DNA from: Planctobacterium sp047947135
Lineage (GTDB): Bacteria; Pseudomonadota; Gammaproteobacteria; Enterobacterales; Alteromonadaceae
Assembly (NCBI GenBank): GCA_047947135.1
Contig: CP170457.1
Span: 1,054,001-1,118,000 of the forward strand
Length of the DNA: 64,000 nt
Direction of reading: 5' to 3'
The translations under genes and the position numbers were made by a program. Positions 51,453 through 60,805 of this stretch are shown in pieces. How positions within the stretch are numbered: the first letter of the stretch is position 1; each line of letters starts with the position of its first letter. The notes under the pieces are model-generated. The model saw only the letters and a program-made list of their open reading frames with translations, had not been told where the DNA came from and did no database searches.

Positions 51453-52046
51453 ATGGCGCATTTAGAGCCGCTTCCCGCAGAAACCACACCAGAACTTCAG
51501 GATGATTTTGCAATTTTCGAGAAGATTCTGGGATTTGTGCCCAATTCACTGCTCACAATGCAACGTAAACCAGAGATTGTCCGTGGCTTTGGTGTGCTAA
51601 CCAAAGCAGTAATGGCAGAAGATGGTGAAGTTGATCCTGGCTTTAAAAGGCTGCTTGCCCATTTTGCCAGCCGGGCAGCCGGTTGTCAGTACTGTGAAGC
51701 ACATAGTTTGATAGCTGCACAAATTCACGGTATTGCAGCAGAAAAAGTGGCTGCAGTTTGGGAATATCAAACCAGTTCCCTGTTTTCGGAAGCTGAACGG
51801 GTAGCGCTGGATTACGCATTAGCGGCCGGTAGCGTTCCCAATGCAGTTGATGAGCCTTTAATGACCAGAATGAAGCAACACTGGAATGAAAACCAGATTG
51901 TGGAGATCCTTGGGGCGATTTGTCTCTACGGCTTTTTAAATCGCTGGAACGACTCTATGGCCACTTCATTGGAAGAGGCGCCTAAAAAGCTGGGTGAAAC
52001 GGTACTTAAATCCGGTGGCTGGACTGGTGGTAAGCATATTGAATAA
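51453..52046 (+). CDS. Carboxymuconolactone decarboxylase / AhpD-like protein
   Basis: 197 aa, helical AhpD-like fold. The redox motif AAGCQYCEAHSLIAA near residue 77 has Cys-x-x-Cys and the His three residues later typical of alkylhydroperoxidase-like members, so peroxidase or disulfide activity is possible. The start ATG 51453 follows AAGGATCGACT; the ATG at 51423 belongs to a longer frame without a site. Substrate unknown. A perfect palindrome lies in its promoter region. Confidence 0.86.
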   Translation: MAHLEPLPAETTPELQDDFAIFEKILGFVPNSLLTMQRKPEIVRGFGVLTKAVMAEDGEVDPGFKRLLAHFASRAAGCQYCEAHSLIAAQIHGIAAEKVAAVWEYQTSSLFSEAERVALDYALAAGSVPNAVDEPLMTRMKQHWNENQIVEILGAICLYGFLNRWNDSMATSLEEAPKKLGETVLKSGGWTGGKHIE

Positions 52047-52151
52047 CCATTAGTGCACTCCGGAAGAGGCTCTCTACCCTTGTTTTCCTGAGAAGTTGCG
52101 CTCTGGTAATAGCAAAATTATCTGTAAATATCGGAACTTATTGGGGGCCTG

Positions 52152-52892
52152 TTAATCCTCGCTCGCGATGTATCGCATGGACGGATCACCTGGGCGAACA
52201 TGCGAGTAGGGATTGATGCCCAGCCAGTCGGACATCGATTTTGACAGATCTCTTTGTCCCTGAAACTCAAGTAAATTTTTATCAACTGCACGTGCCAACG
52301 TAATGTCACCCTCCCATATTTCAACCAGCGTTTGCACTGAACACAGAATATAAAGGTCGACGTCAGTACCAGGGGAATCAGTACAAAGATCAACATAATC
52401 ATCACGTATAACCAGCCACCAGGATTTGTGCTCGGTCAAATCTTTAAATATAAAGCACAATATTGATTCACCTTTTGGAAGATACTGAGTATTAATGCGC
52501 CTTTGTATATCCCACATTAAGAACTCTACATCTAGCACATCTTCACTTAATTGACCTCTCGCCCACCTCATTCCCCAAATAGCAAGTTGCTCAACCAATG
52601 GCTGTAACTCTTTGCCGGCAGGGGTCAGATAGTATTCATAAGCTTTGCCGTTTCTTCGAGTTTTACGCACAACTATGCCAGCGTTTTCAAGCTGTTTGAG
52701 TCGTTTTGTTAGTAATGAAGGAGAAATCCTTGACAACCCCCGTTGTAATTCTGTGTAGCGGTGGGAACCCAGAAATAATTCCCTGATTATCAATAACATC
52801 CAACGTTCACCGAGCACTTCGGTCGCTTTGGCAATGGGACAAAATTGACCATAACTCATAGGGCCCCGCAGTAAATTGATTAGTTGCGACAT
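52152..52892 (-). CDS. HxlR-family transcriptional regulator with C-terminal extension
   Basis: 246 aa. The winged HTH (about residues 17-105): CPIAKATEVLGERWMLLIIRELFLG, GLSRISPSLLTKRLKQLENAGIV and RKTRRNGKAYEYYLTPAGKEL are the HxlR signature, with a Cys near residue 18. The remaining 140 residues resemble SCP2-like ligand domains found in some HxlR proteins. ATG 52892; an ATG at 52859 is an alternative. Divergent from the OsmC-like gene across repeated ACTAC/GTAGT sites, so it probably controls both. Confidence 0.88.
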   Translation of the reverse strand: MSQLINLLRGPMSYGQFCPIAKATEVLGERWMLLIIRELFLGSHRYTELQRGLSRISPSLLTKRLKQLENAGIVVRKTRRNGKAYEYYLTPAGKELQPLVEQLAIWGMRWARGQLSEDVLDVEFLMWDIQRRINTQYLPKGESILCFIFKDLTEHKSWWLVIRDDYVDLCTDSPGTDVDLYILCSVQTLVEIWEGDITLARAVDKNLLEFQGQRDLSKSMSDWLGINPYSHVRPGDPSMRYIASED

Positions 52893-52903
52893 AATTAAAC
52901 GTT

Positions 52904-52952
52904 ACTACATATTTAGTAGTGAATCACTACATTTTGAATTGTATTAGTAGTG
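52904..52952. promoter_or_regulatory. Repeated ACTAC/GTAGT operators between HxlR and OsmC genes
   Basis: Half-sites ACTAC (52904-52908), GTAGT (52916-52920), CACTAC (52925-52930) and GTAGTG (52947-52952) form a perfect 15-base palindrome GTAGTGA-A-TCACTAC (52916-52930) flanked by two more arms. HxlR-type proteins bind such palindromes; the location 12-61 bases before the regulator ATG suggests autoregulation. Confidence 0.6.
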
Positions 52953-53024
52953 GTTGATATGCCTTAAATTTTGCATATCGACAAATGAAGTCGGTGTATT
53001 CAAAAAAACTATCAGAGGTAAAGC

Positions 53025-53591
53025 ATGTCCAATGAAACTACTACCAGGCAAACACCAATTAACGGAGTTGATACGGACCGTATTATTTACTTGGCAACTC
53101 AAATGTCAGAAGTTCTCAATTATGGTGAGTTCAAATTTCGTGCTGAAAATCACTGGGTTGTGGGTACGTACAGCAACACAAAAATTAAGGGCTTTTATGC
53201 TGGTCAACACGAGCAGATGGAACGGCGAGAGGCTTTAGTGGTTGAGTCAGATCAACCATGCTTTTTAGGAGGGAAAAACATTGCACCCAATGCAATGGAG
53301 CATTATCTAAATTCGTTGACGAGTTGTTTAAATGCAACAATTGTTGCTCATGCTTCTGTCAGGAAAATAAGTATCGCTTCATTGCGTATCTTTGCTGAAG
53401 GCCAAATGAATGCTGCTGGTTTTTTTGGCGTTTCAAAGTCGGAAGTTAGGGGGTTTCAAAAAATTAAGGTGATTATTGATGCTGGAATCGAAACCAGCAA
53501 GGAAACGCTTCAAGAGCTCATAAGTTTCTCACCTGTTTATGAGATGGTGTCTAAAGCCATACCAGTGGATTTGCAGATTAACCTGAACTAA
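53025..53591 (+). CDS. OsmC-family protein
   Basis: 188 aa. OsmC/Ohr fold with NAMEHYLNSLTSCLNATIVAHASVR near residues 89-113 (conserved Ser-Cys in the central helix; a second Cys is in QPCFLGG near residue 79). Possible thiol peroxidase, but the two Cys are spaced differently from Ohr, so it may be a generic OsmC relative. ATG 53025 follows AGAGGTAAAGC. Divergent from the HxlR regulator, which probably controls it in response to reactive electrophiles or peroxides (inference). Confidence 0.84.
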   Translation: MSNETTTRQTPINGVDTDRIIYLATQMSEVLNYGEFKFRAENHWVVGTYSNTKIKGFYAGQHEQMERREALVVESDQPCFLGGKNIAPNAMEHYLNSLTSCLNATIVAHASVRKISIASLRIFAEGQMNAAGFFGVSKSEVRGFQKIKVIIDAGIETSKETLQELISFSPVYEMVSKAIPVDLQINLN

Positions 53592-53741
53592 CTATGCAAA
53601 TAAATTGAAATTCATCGGGTGACCTGGTCGCATTTGTGCATTCAGGTTACCCGATTTCATAACTATAAAAATCAGACTGCTCGGTATAACAAATTTTCTG
53701 CAATTGGCAATAAAATTACATTTACTTAAAGGGCAACGAGA

Positions 53742-54218
53742 GTGTTTAAGGCAATGCAATATGAAATCCTTGATGTCAGCTACATTAAAAATGTTGGTGA
53801 GCTGGTCATGAAATTGACAAATGAAATATCGGAGCGGACTGGTCAGCAACAATTTGATATTAACACGACTATGATCTGCAATAATCTTCGGGAGTTTATG
53901 AGCGAGAGCCAATATACGGTTGTTGGGGCTTGTTTTAGCGGAACACTCATCGGGTTTGGCACCATTTGCGAAAGTTGCTCGTTGTACGCAGGAGGTAGAT
54001 TTGGTGTAATTCAGGAGTTTTATGTTTTACCAGAGTATCGTTGTAAGGGAGTTGGCCGTCATCTTATTGCCCGTATAATTGAGTATGGCCAATCAAAAAT
54101 GTGGCGAAGACTTGAATTGTGCACTCCACCTGTACCTGAATTTGACAGCACTTTGTCGTTTTATGAGGGTACAGGATTTGAAATAACGGGCGGACATAAA
54201 ATGAAATACATGTTGTAG
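53742..54218 (+). CDS. GNAT-family N-acetyltransferase
   Basis: 158 aa. GNAT motif A at IQEFYVLPEYRCKGVGRHLIARI near residue 88-110 (Arg/Gln-x-x-Gly-x-Gly/Ala pattern: RCKGVG) and the C-terminal STLSFYEGTGFEITGG motif B. The first ATG is at 53754; GTG 53742 follows AAAGGGC and is preferred. Codon use here is visibly more A/T-rich than in neighbours, like the OsmC gene before it. Substrate unknown. Confidence 0.82.
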   Translation: MFKAMQYEILDVSYIKNVGELVMKLTNEISERTGQQQFDINTTMICNNLREFMSESQYTVVGACFSGTLIGFGTICESCSLYAGGRFGVIQEFYVLPEYRCKGVGRHLIARIIEYGQSKMWRRLELCTPPVPEFDSTLSFYEGTGFEITGGHKMKYML

Positions 54219-54248
54219 TAAAGCTATCTCCAGTCAGGGCAATTAAGG

Positions 54249-56378
54249 TCAGACTTTAAACTTATGCACAATATCCAATAACGAATGACTGTTTTTAGCC
54301 AGCGATTTCGATTTGTCAGACAAATCTAAAGCCCGCTGTGCCACGTTGGATACGTCGGTACCGACATTATGAATGTCTTTCGACCTATTGTGGGCTAGTT
54401 GATTTTGTTCCTCTGCTGCCGCGGCAATGACTGAGGTCATGTCGGTGATTTTTTCCATCGACTGGCGAATACCGGTCAAGTGTTCACCGGTTTCGGTCAC
54501 TAATGTGGTTGCCATGCCCGTTATCTGATTGCCTTGCGACATCGCATCTACAGCCTGCTTAGAGCCCTCTTGAATGCTTTGAATGATTTCCTGGGTTTCT
54601 TCCACAGCCGATTGTGTACTGCCAGCCAGCGTTCTTACTTCATCTGCAACTACGGCAAAACCCCGACCCTGTTCGCCAGCACGAGCCGCTTCGATGGCGG
54701 CATTCAGGGCCAACAGGTTGGTTTGATTGGCGATAGTCTGGATGGTAATGAGAATGTTAGTGATTTGTTCGATATCGGTGTTTAATTTAGAAATAACAGT
54801 GGTGGCTTTATCAACTTCGCTGTTCACATCACCGATGGTGGAAACCAGATTTTGCATAGCGCCGCTGCTGTCTGCCACCTGCTGGTTGGTGTGATCTGTG
54901 ACTTCCGCGACGTGCTGAATATTTTGGGTAATTTCCAGTGATGCCAGTGACATTTGCTCTGCTTCAGACACGATGCGGTCAACGGAATCTCTACTGTCGG
55001 CCAATTCCTCGCCACATAAAGAGGCAATTTTCTGACTTTCCTCGCAACTATTATTTACCGCAGTCGCATTGCTATCAATGGTGCGAATGAGATTCGCCAG
55101 ATTATCAATAAACTTATTGATCCAAGTCGCCAGCTCACCAGTTTCGTCATTTGCGACCACACGAATATGCTTGGTCAAATCACCTTCACCTTCGGCAATA
55201 TCTTTGGTGAGGTCGCGAATTTTCTCCAGTGGTTTGACAATTTGGTTACTGATAATGGTGACGACGAAAAAGGCACCGACAGCGAGGACGATTGCTGCAA
55301 TGATCAATTGTGTAATCGATGCGCCTGCTTTTGAAGAAATATCGGCACTGAGTTTTTCTGAGGTGGCAAACATGACGCTTTCGGGCATGCTGATCATCAG
55401 GTACCACTGCTTATCAACATCGGCAATATTGGTTCGGGTTGTCACCGTAATATTTCCACCTACTTCACTAAGATAGACGGCTTTTTTTGAGGAGATCGCG
55501 GTAGTTAGCTCCTTAGACAGGCGGCTGTTGATGTCATTCAATGCCTCTCCTGAGGCATCTGCGTCTTCACTATACCCAATAATGCTGCCGGTTTCGCTTA
55601 GCAGCAACGCCTCACCCTGACCGTTAAACAGGGCGTCATCTGCACGGCGCATTAACTCTTTAACGAAGTTTGCGTCGAAATCTACGCCAACTGCGCCGAT
55701 AAATTCTCCGTCTGCCACAATTGGCACTGAAATCGTTGTTAAAAGATAGTTCACACCGCTGAGATCAAATACATCGGGATCGATAAGGCAAGCGGCCATT
55801 CGGGTACGTGGGCAACTGAAATAATTGTTTTTACTTTCATCTACCACAGAACTGACCCAATCCAGCATCAATTGCCCACCTTCCCGGTACCAATATGGGG
55901 CGACCCGGCCATTATCTAACATTCCCAGTGATTTGTTTTGCTCATTACTATTGGTAAAGTTGGCATCGGGTCCTAATGTATTAGGATTTAGAGGCGACAT
56001 GATGCCCATGTAATCGGGCCTGGACGCTAATAAATTACGTAGTTTTGCCAGCACCATAGCGCGCGCTTTAGCATCACTGATATTGTCTGATTGGTAAGTG
56101 CGGGCCAAAAAACTGATATCTGCGGCAAATGTTTCGGCGACAAGACGGGCACTTTCTACTTTCTTCGCGATGACCTGTGCCTGTGCCTGAGATTGCGCTT
56201 CAATCAGCGCCATACCATCACGGCGTAAAGCCTCTTTGGTGACCTTTTGCACTTCTTCATTGACATCATTGGAGTTCACCGCGGAAATGGCGACCAGTAC
56301 GATAGTGAGCAATACGATAATTGCCAATACCGAAAAGATAATTTTTGTTTTTATGCTTCGGGTGAAAAACGTAAACAT
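54249..56378 (-). CDS. Methyl-accepting chemotaxis protein with dCACHE sensor
   Basis: 709 aa. TM1 at residues 11-31, periplasmic double-CACHE-like sensor (about 45-345; ASRPDYMGIMSPLNPN, WSSVVDESKNNYF-type, VGVDFDANF), TM2 (about 352-374), HAMP (about 375-430) and the signalling tip with QTNLLALNAAIEAARAGEQG and GRGFAVVADEVRTLAGSTQ. Senses a small molecule, likely an amino acid or organic acid, but the ligand cannot be read. No CheBR pentapeptide tether at the C-terminus (ends HSLLDIVHKFKV). ATG 56376-56378. No flagellar genes nearby. Confidence 0.93.
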   Translation of the reverse strand: MFTFFTRSIKTKIIFSVLAIIVLLTIVLVAISAVNSNDVNEEVQKVTKEALRRDGMALIEAQSQAQAQVIAKKVESARLVAETFAADISFLARTYQSDNISDAKARAMVLAKLRNLLASRPDYMGIMSPLNPNTLGPDANFTNSNEQNKSLGMLDNGRVAPYWYREGGQLMLDWVSSVVDESKNNYFSCPRTRMAACLIDPDVFDLSGVNYLLTTISVPIVADGEFIGAVGVDFDANFVKELMRRADDALFNGQGEALLLSETGSIIGYSEDADASGEALNDINSRLSKELTTAISSKKAVYLSEVGGNITVTTRTNIADVDKQWYLMISMPESVMFATSEKLSADISSKAGASITQLIIAAIVLAVGAFFVVTIISNQIVKPLEKIRDLTKDIAEGEGDLTKHIRVVANDETGELATWINKFIDNLANLIRTIDSNATAVNNSCEESQKIASLCGEELADSRDSVDRIVSEAEQMSLASLEITQNIQHVAEVTDHTNQQVADSSGAMQNLVSTIGDVNSEVDKATTVISKLNTDIEQITNILITIQTIANQTNLLALNAAIEAARAGEQGRGFAVVADEVRTLAGSTQSAVEETQEIIQSIQEGSKQAVDAMSQGNQITGMATTLVTETGEHLTGIRQSMEKITDMTSVIAAAAEEQNQLAHNRSKDIHNVGTDVSNVAQRALDLSDKSKSLAKNSHSLLDIVHKFKV

Positions 56379-56668
56379 GTATGCCGCCGTATCATTGCTT
56401 TGGTGTAGGTTTTATTACAATCGCCCCCGACTTGTCCAACTTTTTGTGCCTTGAATTGTCACCTGTACGAGAGTGTTACTGCATAGCTATGCAGAAATTC
56501 GCATTGCTATTCAGCCACAAAATGCAGTTGGCACTAATAACAGTGTATATGCTATTTGCAATTTGTCCTGCTTCCTTTACTTGTCGCACATATTTCAAAA
56601 TCCTTTAGGGGTTGTTGCGCTCGGTGCCAGATATTTTGAGTGCATAGAATTGCGCTGCAAAAAATACT
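56379..56668. other. Intergenic region upstream of the chemoreceptor
   Basis: Between the MCP start and the MerR-family gene stop. Two small open frames on the plus strand (56381-56608 and 56473-56694) have no recognisable similarity and no ribosome binding site; the stretch probably holds the MCP promoter. A convincing sigma-28 motif was not seen. Confidence 0.45.
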
Positions 56669-57067
56669 TTAATTTTTATCAAGCAGTGCAATGAGTTCTG
56701 CCTGCGGCAAACATTGCCCAGATTGCCAGTATTCATTCAATGTCGCCTGCAGTGCATCTAATTGCCGTTGTTTGCTTTGTAATTGTCCGATCATTTGCGT
56801 TAACTCCGCCTGTTTGGTCTGCAGTTTTGCCAAAATAAGTTGATGATCCAGTTTGCTGTCAGAAGAGATGAGTTTAGGTAACTCCTCAAGGCTGAACCCC
56901 AATGATTGTCCCAGCCGAATCAATTGCAGCAGGTCTAACGTGTGCGCATTATACTGCCTATAACCCGACTGGCTGCGTTGGGCTTTCGGGAGCAAGCCCA
57001 AGGATTCATAATATCGAATCGTTGAAGCTGTTAACCCGGCTTGTTTCGCCAGTTCTCCAATACGCAT
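56669..57067 (-). CDS. MerR-family transcriptional regulator
   Basis: 132 aa. MerR HTH: MRIGELAKQAGLTASTIRYYESLGLL, then KAQRSQSGYRQYNAHTLDLLQLIRLGQSLGF and the dimerisation helix SKLDHQLILAKLQTKQAELTQMIG. No Cys motif near the C-terminus, so not a heavy-metal or SoxR Fe-S sensor. ATG 57065-57067. Divergent from an Old Yellow Enzyme gene across a typical MerR operator, so it likely activates that gene in response to an electrophile or similar small molecule (inference). Confidence 0.9.
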   Translation of the reverse strand: MRIGELAKQAGLTASTIRYYESLGLLPKAQRSQSGYRQYNAHTLDLLQLIRLGQSLGFSLEELPKLISSDSKLDHQLILAKLQTKQAELTQMIGQLQSKQRQLDALQATLNEYWQSGQCLPQAELIALLDKN

Positions 57068-57088
57068 ATACGGGCCTAAAAATAACCA

Positions 57089-57119
57089 TTGACCTTAAAG
57101 CTTACTTTAAGGTTATGCT
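57089..57119 (+). promoter_or_regulatory. MerR-type promoter with 19-bp spacer
   Basis: TTGACC (57089-57094) and TATGCT (57114-57119) are exactly 19 bases apart; the spacer holds the perfect palindrome CCTTAAAG-CTTA-CTTTAAGG (57093-57112). A 19-20-bp spacer with an internal dyad is the hallmark of MerR-activated promoters. Expected RNA start is near 57126, 35 bases before the OYE ATG at 57161. Confidence 0.8.
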
Positions 57120-57160
57120 TTGAGCAAATCCTTACAATTACATCCATCGGGGTTGTTTTT

Positions 57161-58399
57161 ATGTTAAGTCCTGCCTTTGCACCATTTATATTGCCAAGTG
57201 GTCGTCAACTCAAAAATCGCATAGTGAAAGCGGCAATGGAAGAAAATATGGCGACCAAAGAACATTTGCCAGATAGTGCATTGTGTAATCTTTATCGGCG
57301 CTGGGCTGAAGGAGGCGCCGGGCTCATCATTACCGGCAATGTCATGGTGGATCATCTTGCCATGACCGGTCCCGGTGGTATGGCACTGGAAGCAGACACC
57401 GCGTTGCTACCATTTGAACTGTTAGCTGAAGCAGCTAAAACCAACGGCAGCCAGGTTTGGATGCAAATAAATCATCCTGGGCGTCAGGTGTTTGCTCGTA
57501 TGGGCGGAAAAGTGTTATCACCATCGGATATCGCCCTGGATATGGGCAAACATTCCAAGCTATTTGGCGTCCCCAGCCCTATGACTGAAGGGGAGATAGA
57601 GAATGTCATAGAGCGCTTTGTTATCACCGCAAAAAAAGCAGAATTGGCAGGTTTTGATGGTGTTGAAGTGCATGCGGCACATGGTTATTTATTGGCGCAA
57701 TTTCTGTCTCCTCTGACTAATAAACGCAGCGACAAATGGGGCGGTTCATTGGCAAATCGTGCAAGACTATTGCTCAACATCGTGCAGCGTATCAAAGAAG
57801 CGGTATCAGACACTTTTGTGGTGGCAGTAAAACTCAACTCGGCAGATTTTCAGCGAGGCGGTTTTGATGAGCATGACGCTTTGCAGGTGGTCAAAATGCT
57901 GGAGACCCTGGCTGTTGATGTTGTGGAATTATCAGGTGGCAGTTACGAAGCACCAGCGATGCAAGGGCGCACTACAGATGGACGGAGCCTCGCCAGAGAA
58001 GCCTATTTTCTGGAGTTTGCGGAACATATCGCGAAAGAAAGTGACATTGCCATTATGACAACTGGAGGTATTAGCAGACTGGCAACGGTCGAAAAGGTAC
58101 TGGACAGTGGCGTGCAACTAGTGGGGATGGCCAGTGCATTAGCCATGACCCCGGATCTGCCGAATCAATGGTTGACGGCCCCTGCTACCCGAGGGCATAT
58201 CCCCAAGGTTAGCTGGCAAGATAAAACCTTAAGTGGCCTGGCGACCATGGCCATCGTGAAGCGTCAATTGCGGCGTATTGGCGCAGGAAAGTCGACCAAG
58301 CAATCGCTATCCGCTATCTGGTCACTAATATCCGATCAATGGCGCGCAGCGCGGCTGACGAAGCGCTATCGTCGGCAACATGCGCAAGAGGTGAATTGA
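57161..58399 (+). CDS. Old Yellow Enzyme-family NADH:flavin oxidoreductase
   Basis: 412 aa, TIM-barrel FMN enzyme. PFILPSGRQLKNRIVKAAMEEN near residue 7, WMQINHPGRQVFA near 100, the His-Ala-Ala-His active pair in GVEVHAAHGYLLAQFLSPLTN near 168-188, RSDKWGGSLANRARLL and ITTGGI near 306. Reduces activated C=C bonds in enones or nitro compounds. C-terminal 60 residues are a basic helical tail. ATG 57161 is preferred to the ATG-like frame start at 57089 because that lies in the promoter -35. Likely induced by the divergent MerR regulator. Confidence 0.91.
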   Translation: MLSPAFAPFILPSGRQLKNRIVKAAMEENMATKEHLPDSALCNLYRRWAEGGAGLIITGNVMVDHLAMTGPGGMALEADTALLPFELLAEAAKTNGSQVWMQINHPGRQVFARMGGKVLSPSDIALDMGKHSKLFGVPSPMTEGEIENVIERFVITAKKAELAGFDGVEVHAAHGYLLAQFLSPLTNKRSDKWGGSLANRARLLLNIVQRIKEAVSDTFVVAVKLNSADFQRGGFDEHDALQVVKMLETLAVDVVELSGGSYEAPAMQGRTTDGRSLAREAYFLEFAEHIAKESDIAIMTTGGISRLATVEKVLDSGVQLVGMASALAMTPDLPNQWLTAPATRGHIPKVSWQDKTLSGLATMAIVKRQLRRIGAGKSTKQSLSAIWSLISDQWRAARLTKRYRRQHAQEVN

Positions 58400-58465
58400 T
58401 GTTCGGATATACAACCGGAAGCACTTGCTATCACTTTTGCCGGATTAATGCGCTATGTCAGACGC

Positions 58466-60805
58466 CTAAAACAAGCCCAATTGAGCAGACGTAACTTGTT
58501 CAAAACTGAGATTAACAAAAGGTAAGATAGCGTCTGCAACAGGTCTTAATTGTTTTTCAACGTAGTGCTGGTGATCAAGGGGGGATTGCTGATATTCAAT
58601 CGCTTCCGGCCCATTTACAGTGATAACATACTTTATCCAGCCTTTGTTTTGATATTGCAGGGGCCGACCGGCATTTTTGTTGATACTGTCTGCAAACCTC
58701 GCGGCTTTGACATGGGGCGGTACATTCTTTTGGTACTTTTCCAGCTTTTGGCGTAGGCGTTTACGATAGACAAGTTTGTCGTCATGTTTACCGCTTAGGG
58801 TACATTGTACTTGTTGCAGCACAAACTCGGCGACGTCTTCACCTGCAAAAACGCGGCGGTATAGTTCGGTTTGAAATTCTTTGGCCAATGGCGTCCAGTC
58901 TGAGCGTACGGTTTCCATGCCTTTAAAAATAAGCTGCTCATGTGTGCCATTTTTATCCTGTTTGATGCCAGCATAGCGTTTCTTGCTGCCTAGCTCTGAG
59001 CCACGAATAGTGGGCATTAAAAACTGCGAAAAATAGGTCTCAAACTCCAGTTCCAAGTAGCAGTCAATGTTATATCTGTCGAGCAGTTGTTGTTGCCATT
59101 TTTGATTGATCTCAGCAGCCAGTGATTCACCAATCGCAAAAGCTTCTGAGACATTGACGTCGTTACCTAACCAAACGAAAGTAGAATCAGTATCACCGTA
59201 AATAACCTGATGACCTTGGGCTTCTATCCAGCCTGCGCTGGTCTGCATGATTTCATGGCCGCGCATGGTGATAGAACTGGCCAGTCGGGTATCGTAAAAA
59301 CGACACCCTCCAGAACCCAAAACACCGTAAAATGAGTTCATCAATATTTTAATGGCTTGTGAGCGAGCGGCGTCTTTTCGCCGTTTAGCTTCATCTCTTT
59401 GTGCCCACAACTGTGTAATGATGTCTGGCAGGAAATGTTTGTCTCTGGAAAATTGTGCACCTTTAAAACCCGCTATGGCGTTGTCAGGTGACTTTAACCC
59501 TTCTATTAAACCTAAAGGGTCCACTTTAAAGGTCCGAATGATGGAGGGATACAGACTTTTGAAATCCAGTACCAGCACGTTTCGGTATAGCCCGGGTTTG
59601 GAATTCATCACGTAACCCCCCGGACTTGCCAGTCCTCCATCGGGGGGCAAGTTAGGCGCTATATATCCTGCTCTGTGCAGTTTAGGGAGGTACAAATTGG
59701 TGAATGCCGCCACGGAACCGCCAGCTCTATCTAATTCCAGTCCCGTCAGCTGACCGCGCAACAATAAAAAGTCCAAAAGACTAGTCGTATCAAAAATCTC
59801 CAGCACCAGTACACAATCCTGTAGATTATATTCTGCGAGCTTTTGTTTATTGTGATGGAAATCGTGGTTGATATGTTCCATACGATTAGACACATCTTCT
59901 ACTTTTTTACCTTTCCCTAACAGCGACTGGGCTACAAATTCCAAACTGTAGCTATCAAATTGCCAAGTGGCTGACTTCAATGCATCAATGCCATCAATGA
60001 TCGTCCGGCCGGGCATGTGAACAAAACCTTGTCCACTGCGGCTTAATTCTCGCCAGGCAATGTTCTGTCCGTATCGCCCGACCGTCAACGGAACCTGATG
60101 TAATTCGGCGCGCTTTAACATCAATCGAAAATCAAAATTAACAACACTCCAGCCGACTACAACATCGGGATCCAGCTTGCTAAATTGCGAGACGAATTGC
60201 TGCAGCAAGTGTTTTTCGTCATTAACCCATTGAATCCAACTGGGGCTGTCAGGCTCGGCGGAGCCGATCATCAGAACACATTGCTCGGTCGCTGTAGCAA
60301 GACCAATGGAGTAAAGTGCTCCTTTTTCGCTACACTCCACGTCTAGTGACAGCACGTTAAGTTTTGGCTGATAGTCACTGGGCTTCAATCTGGCACCGGT
60401 AATCTGGTTGCCATTGGCGATGCCGGTAAACTCACAACTGCCATAAACGAAACGTTCCATCAAATAGCGATCAGCTAATTTTATATCTGCTTCCAGACAT
60501 TCAATTTGTTGCACCGCCAAAACTGCTTTGGCTTCCTGAAAGCTGCGTTGTCGAGAAAAATAAAATCCCTGGCAGGGCCGGTGCTGGAAATCTGTAAGCG
60601 ATAATGGCTTTGTGGTGAAGTTAATATTATTATCAGTTAGCACCTGCTGAGCAGGTTCGACGTCTTGTTGCCTCAGAAAAAAGATAAACTGCTGGGCGTC
60701 GGTGATAAGTTGTACTGCACCTTGTTCGGTCGCACACCAGATCTCCAGATAGGTCTGCTGTGCTTTTTCGAATTGGTGTTTGCTAAGAATAAAACCCTGA
60801 GGCAC
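58466..60805 (-). CDS. polB: DNA polymerase II PolB
   Basis: 779-aa family B polymerase used in translesion and repair synthesis. Exonuclease motif VLSLDVECSEKGALYSIGL (Asp-x-Glu), then FDFRLMLKRA and the ExoIII region EYNLQDCVLVLEIF; polymerase motifs DFKSLYPSIIRTF, KILMNSFYGVLGSGG and YGDTDSTFVWLG (metal Asps) are complete; C-terminal PIRGSELGSKKRYAG and QLGLF end. Starts GTG 60803-60805, as in many enterics. Convergent with the OYE gene. No LexA box (CTGT-N8-ACAG) was found upstream. Confidence 0.95.
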   Translation of the reverse strand: MPQGFILSKHQFEKAQQTYLEIWCATEQGAVQLITDAQQFIFFLRQQDVEPAQQVLTDNNINFTTKPLSLTDFQHRPCQGFYFSRQRSFQEAKAVLAVQQIECLEADIKLADRYLMERFVYGSCEFTGIANGNQITGARLKPSDYQPKLNVLSLDVECSEKGALYSIGLATATEQCVLMIGSAEPDSPSWIQWVNDEKHLLQQFVSQFSKLDPDVVVGWSVVNFDFRLMLKRAELHQVPLTVGRYGQNIAWRELSRSGQGFVHMPGRTIIDGIDALKSATWQFDSYSLEFVAQSLLGKGKKVEDVSNRMEHINHDFHHNKQKLAEYNLQDCVLVLEIFDTTSLLDFLLLRGQLTGLELDRAGGSVAAFTNLYLPKLHRAGYIAPNLPPDGGLASPGGYVMNSKPGLYRNVLVLDFKSLYPSIIRTFKVDPLGLIEGLKSPDNAIAGFKGAQFSRDKHFLPDIITQLWAQRDEAKRRKDAARSQAIKILMNSFYGVLGSGGCRFYDTRLASSITMRGHEIMQTSAGWIEAQGHQVIYGDTDSTFVWLGNDVNVSEAFAIGESLAAEINQKWQQQLLDRYNIDCYLELEFETYFSQFLMPTIRGSELGSKKRYAGIKQDKNGTHEQLIFKGMETVRSDWTPLAKEFQTELYRRVFAGEDVAEFVLQQVQCTLSGKHDDKLVYRKRLRQKLEKYQKNVPPHVKAARFADSINKNAGRPLQYQNKGWIKYVITVNGPEAIEYQQSPLDHQHYVEKQLRPVADAILPFVNLSFEQVTSAQLGLF

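Noticed and set aside
56379..56460. Sigma-28 promoter for the chemoreceptor gene
   Set aside because: TAAA is present but no GCCGATAA-like partner at the right distance.
57089..57160. Upstream extension of the OYE gene to 57089
   Set aside because: The extension lies in the -35 and operator of the MerR-type promoter and encodes unconserved residues.
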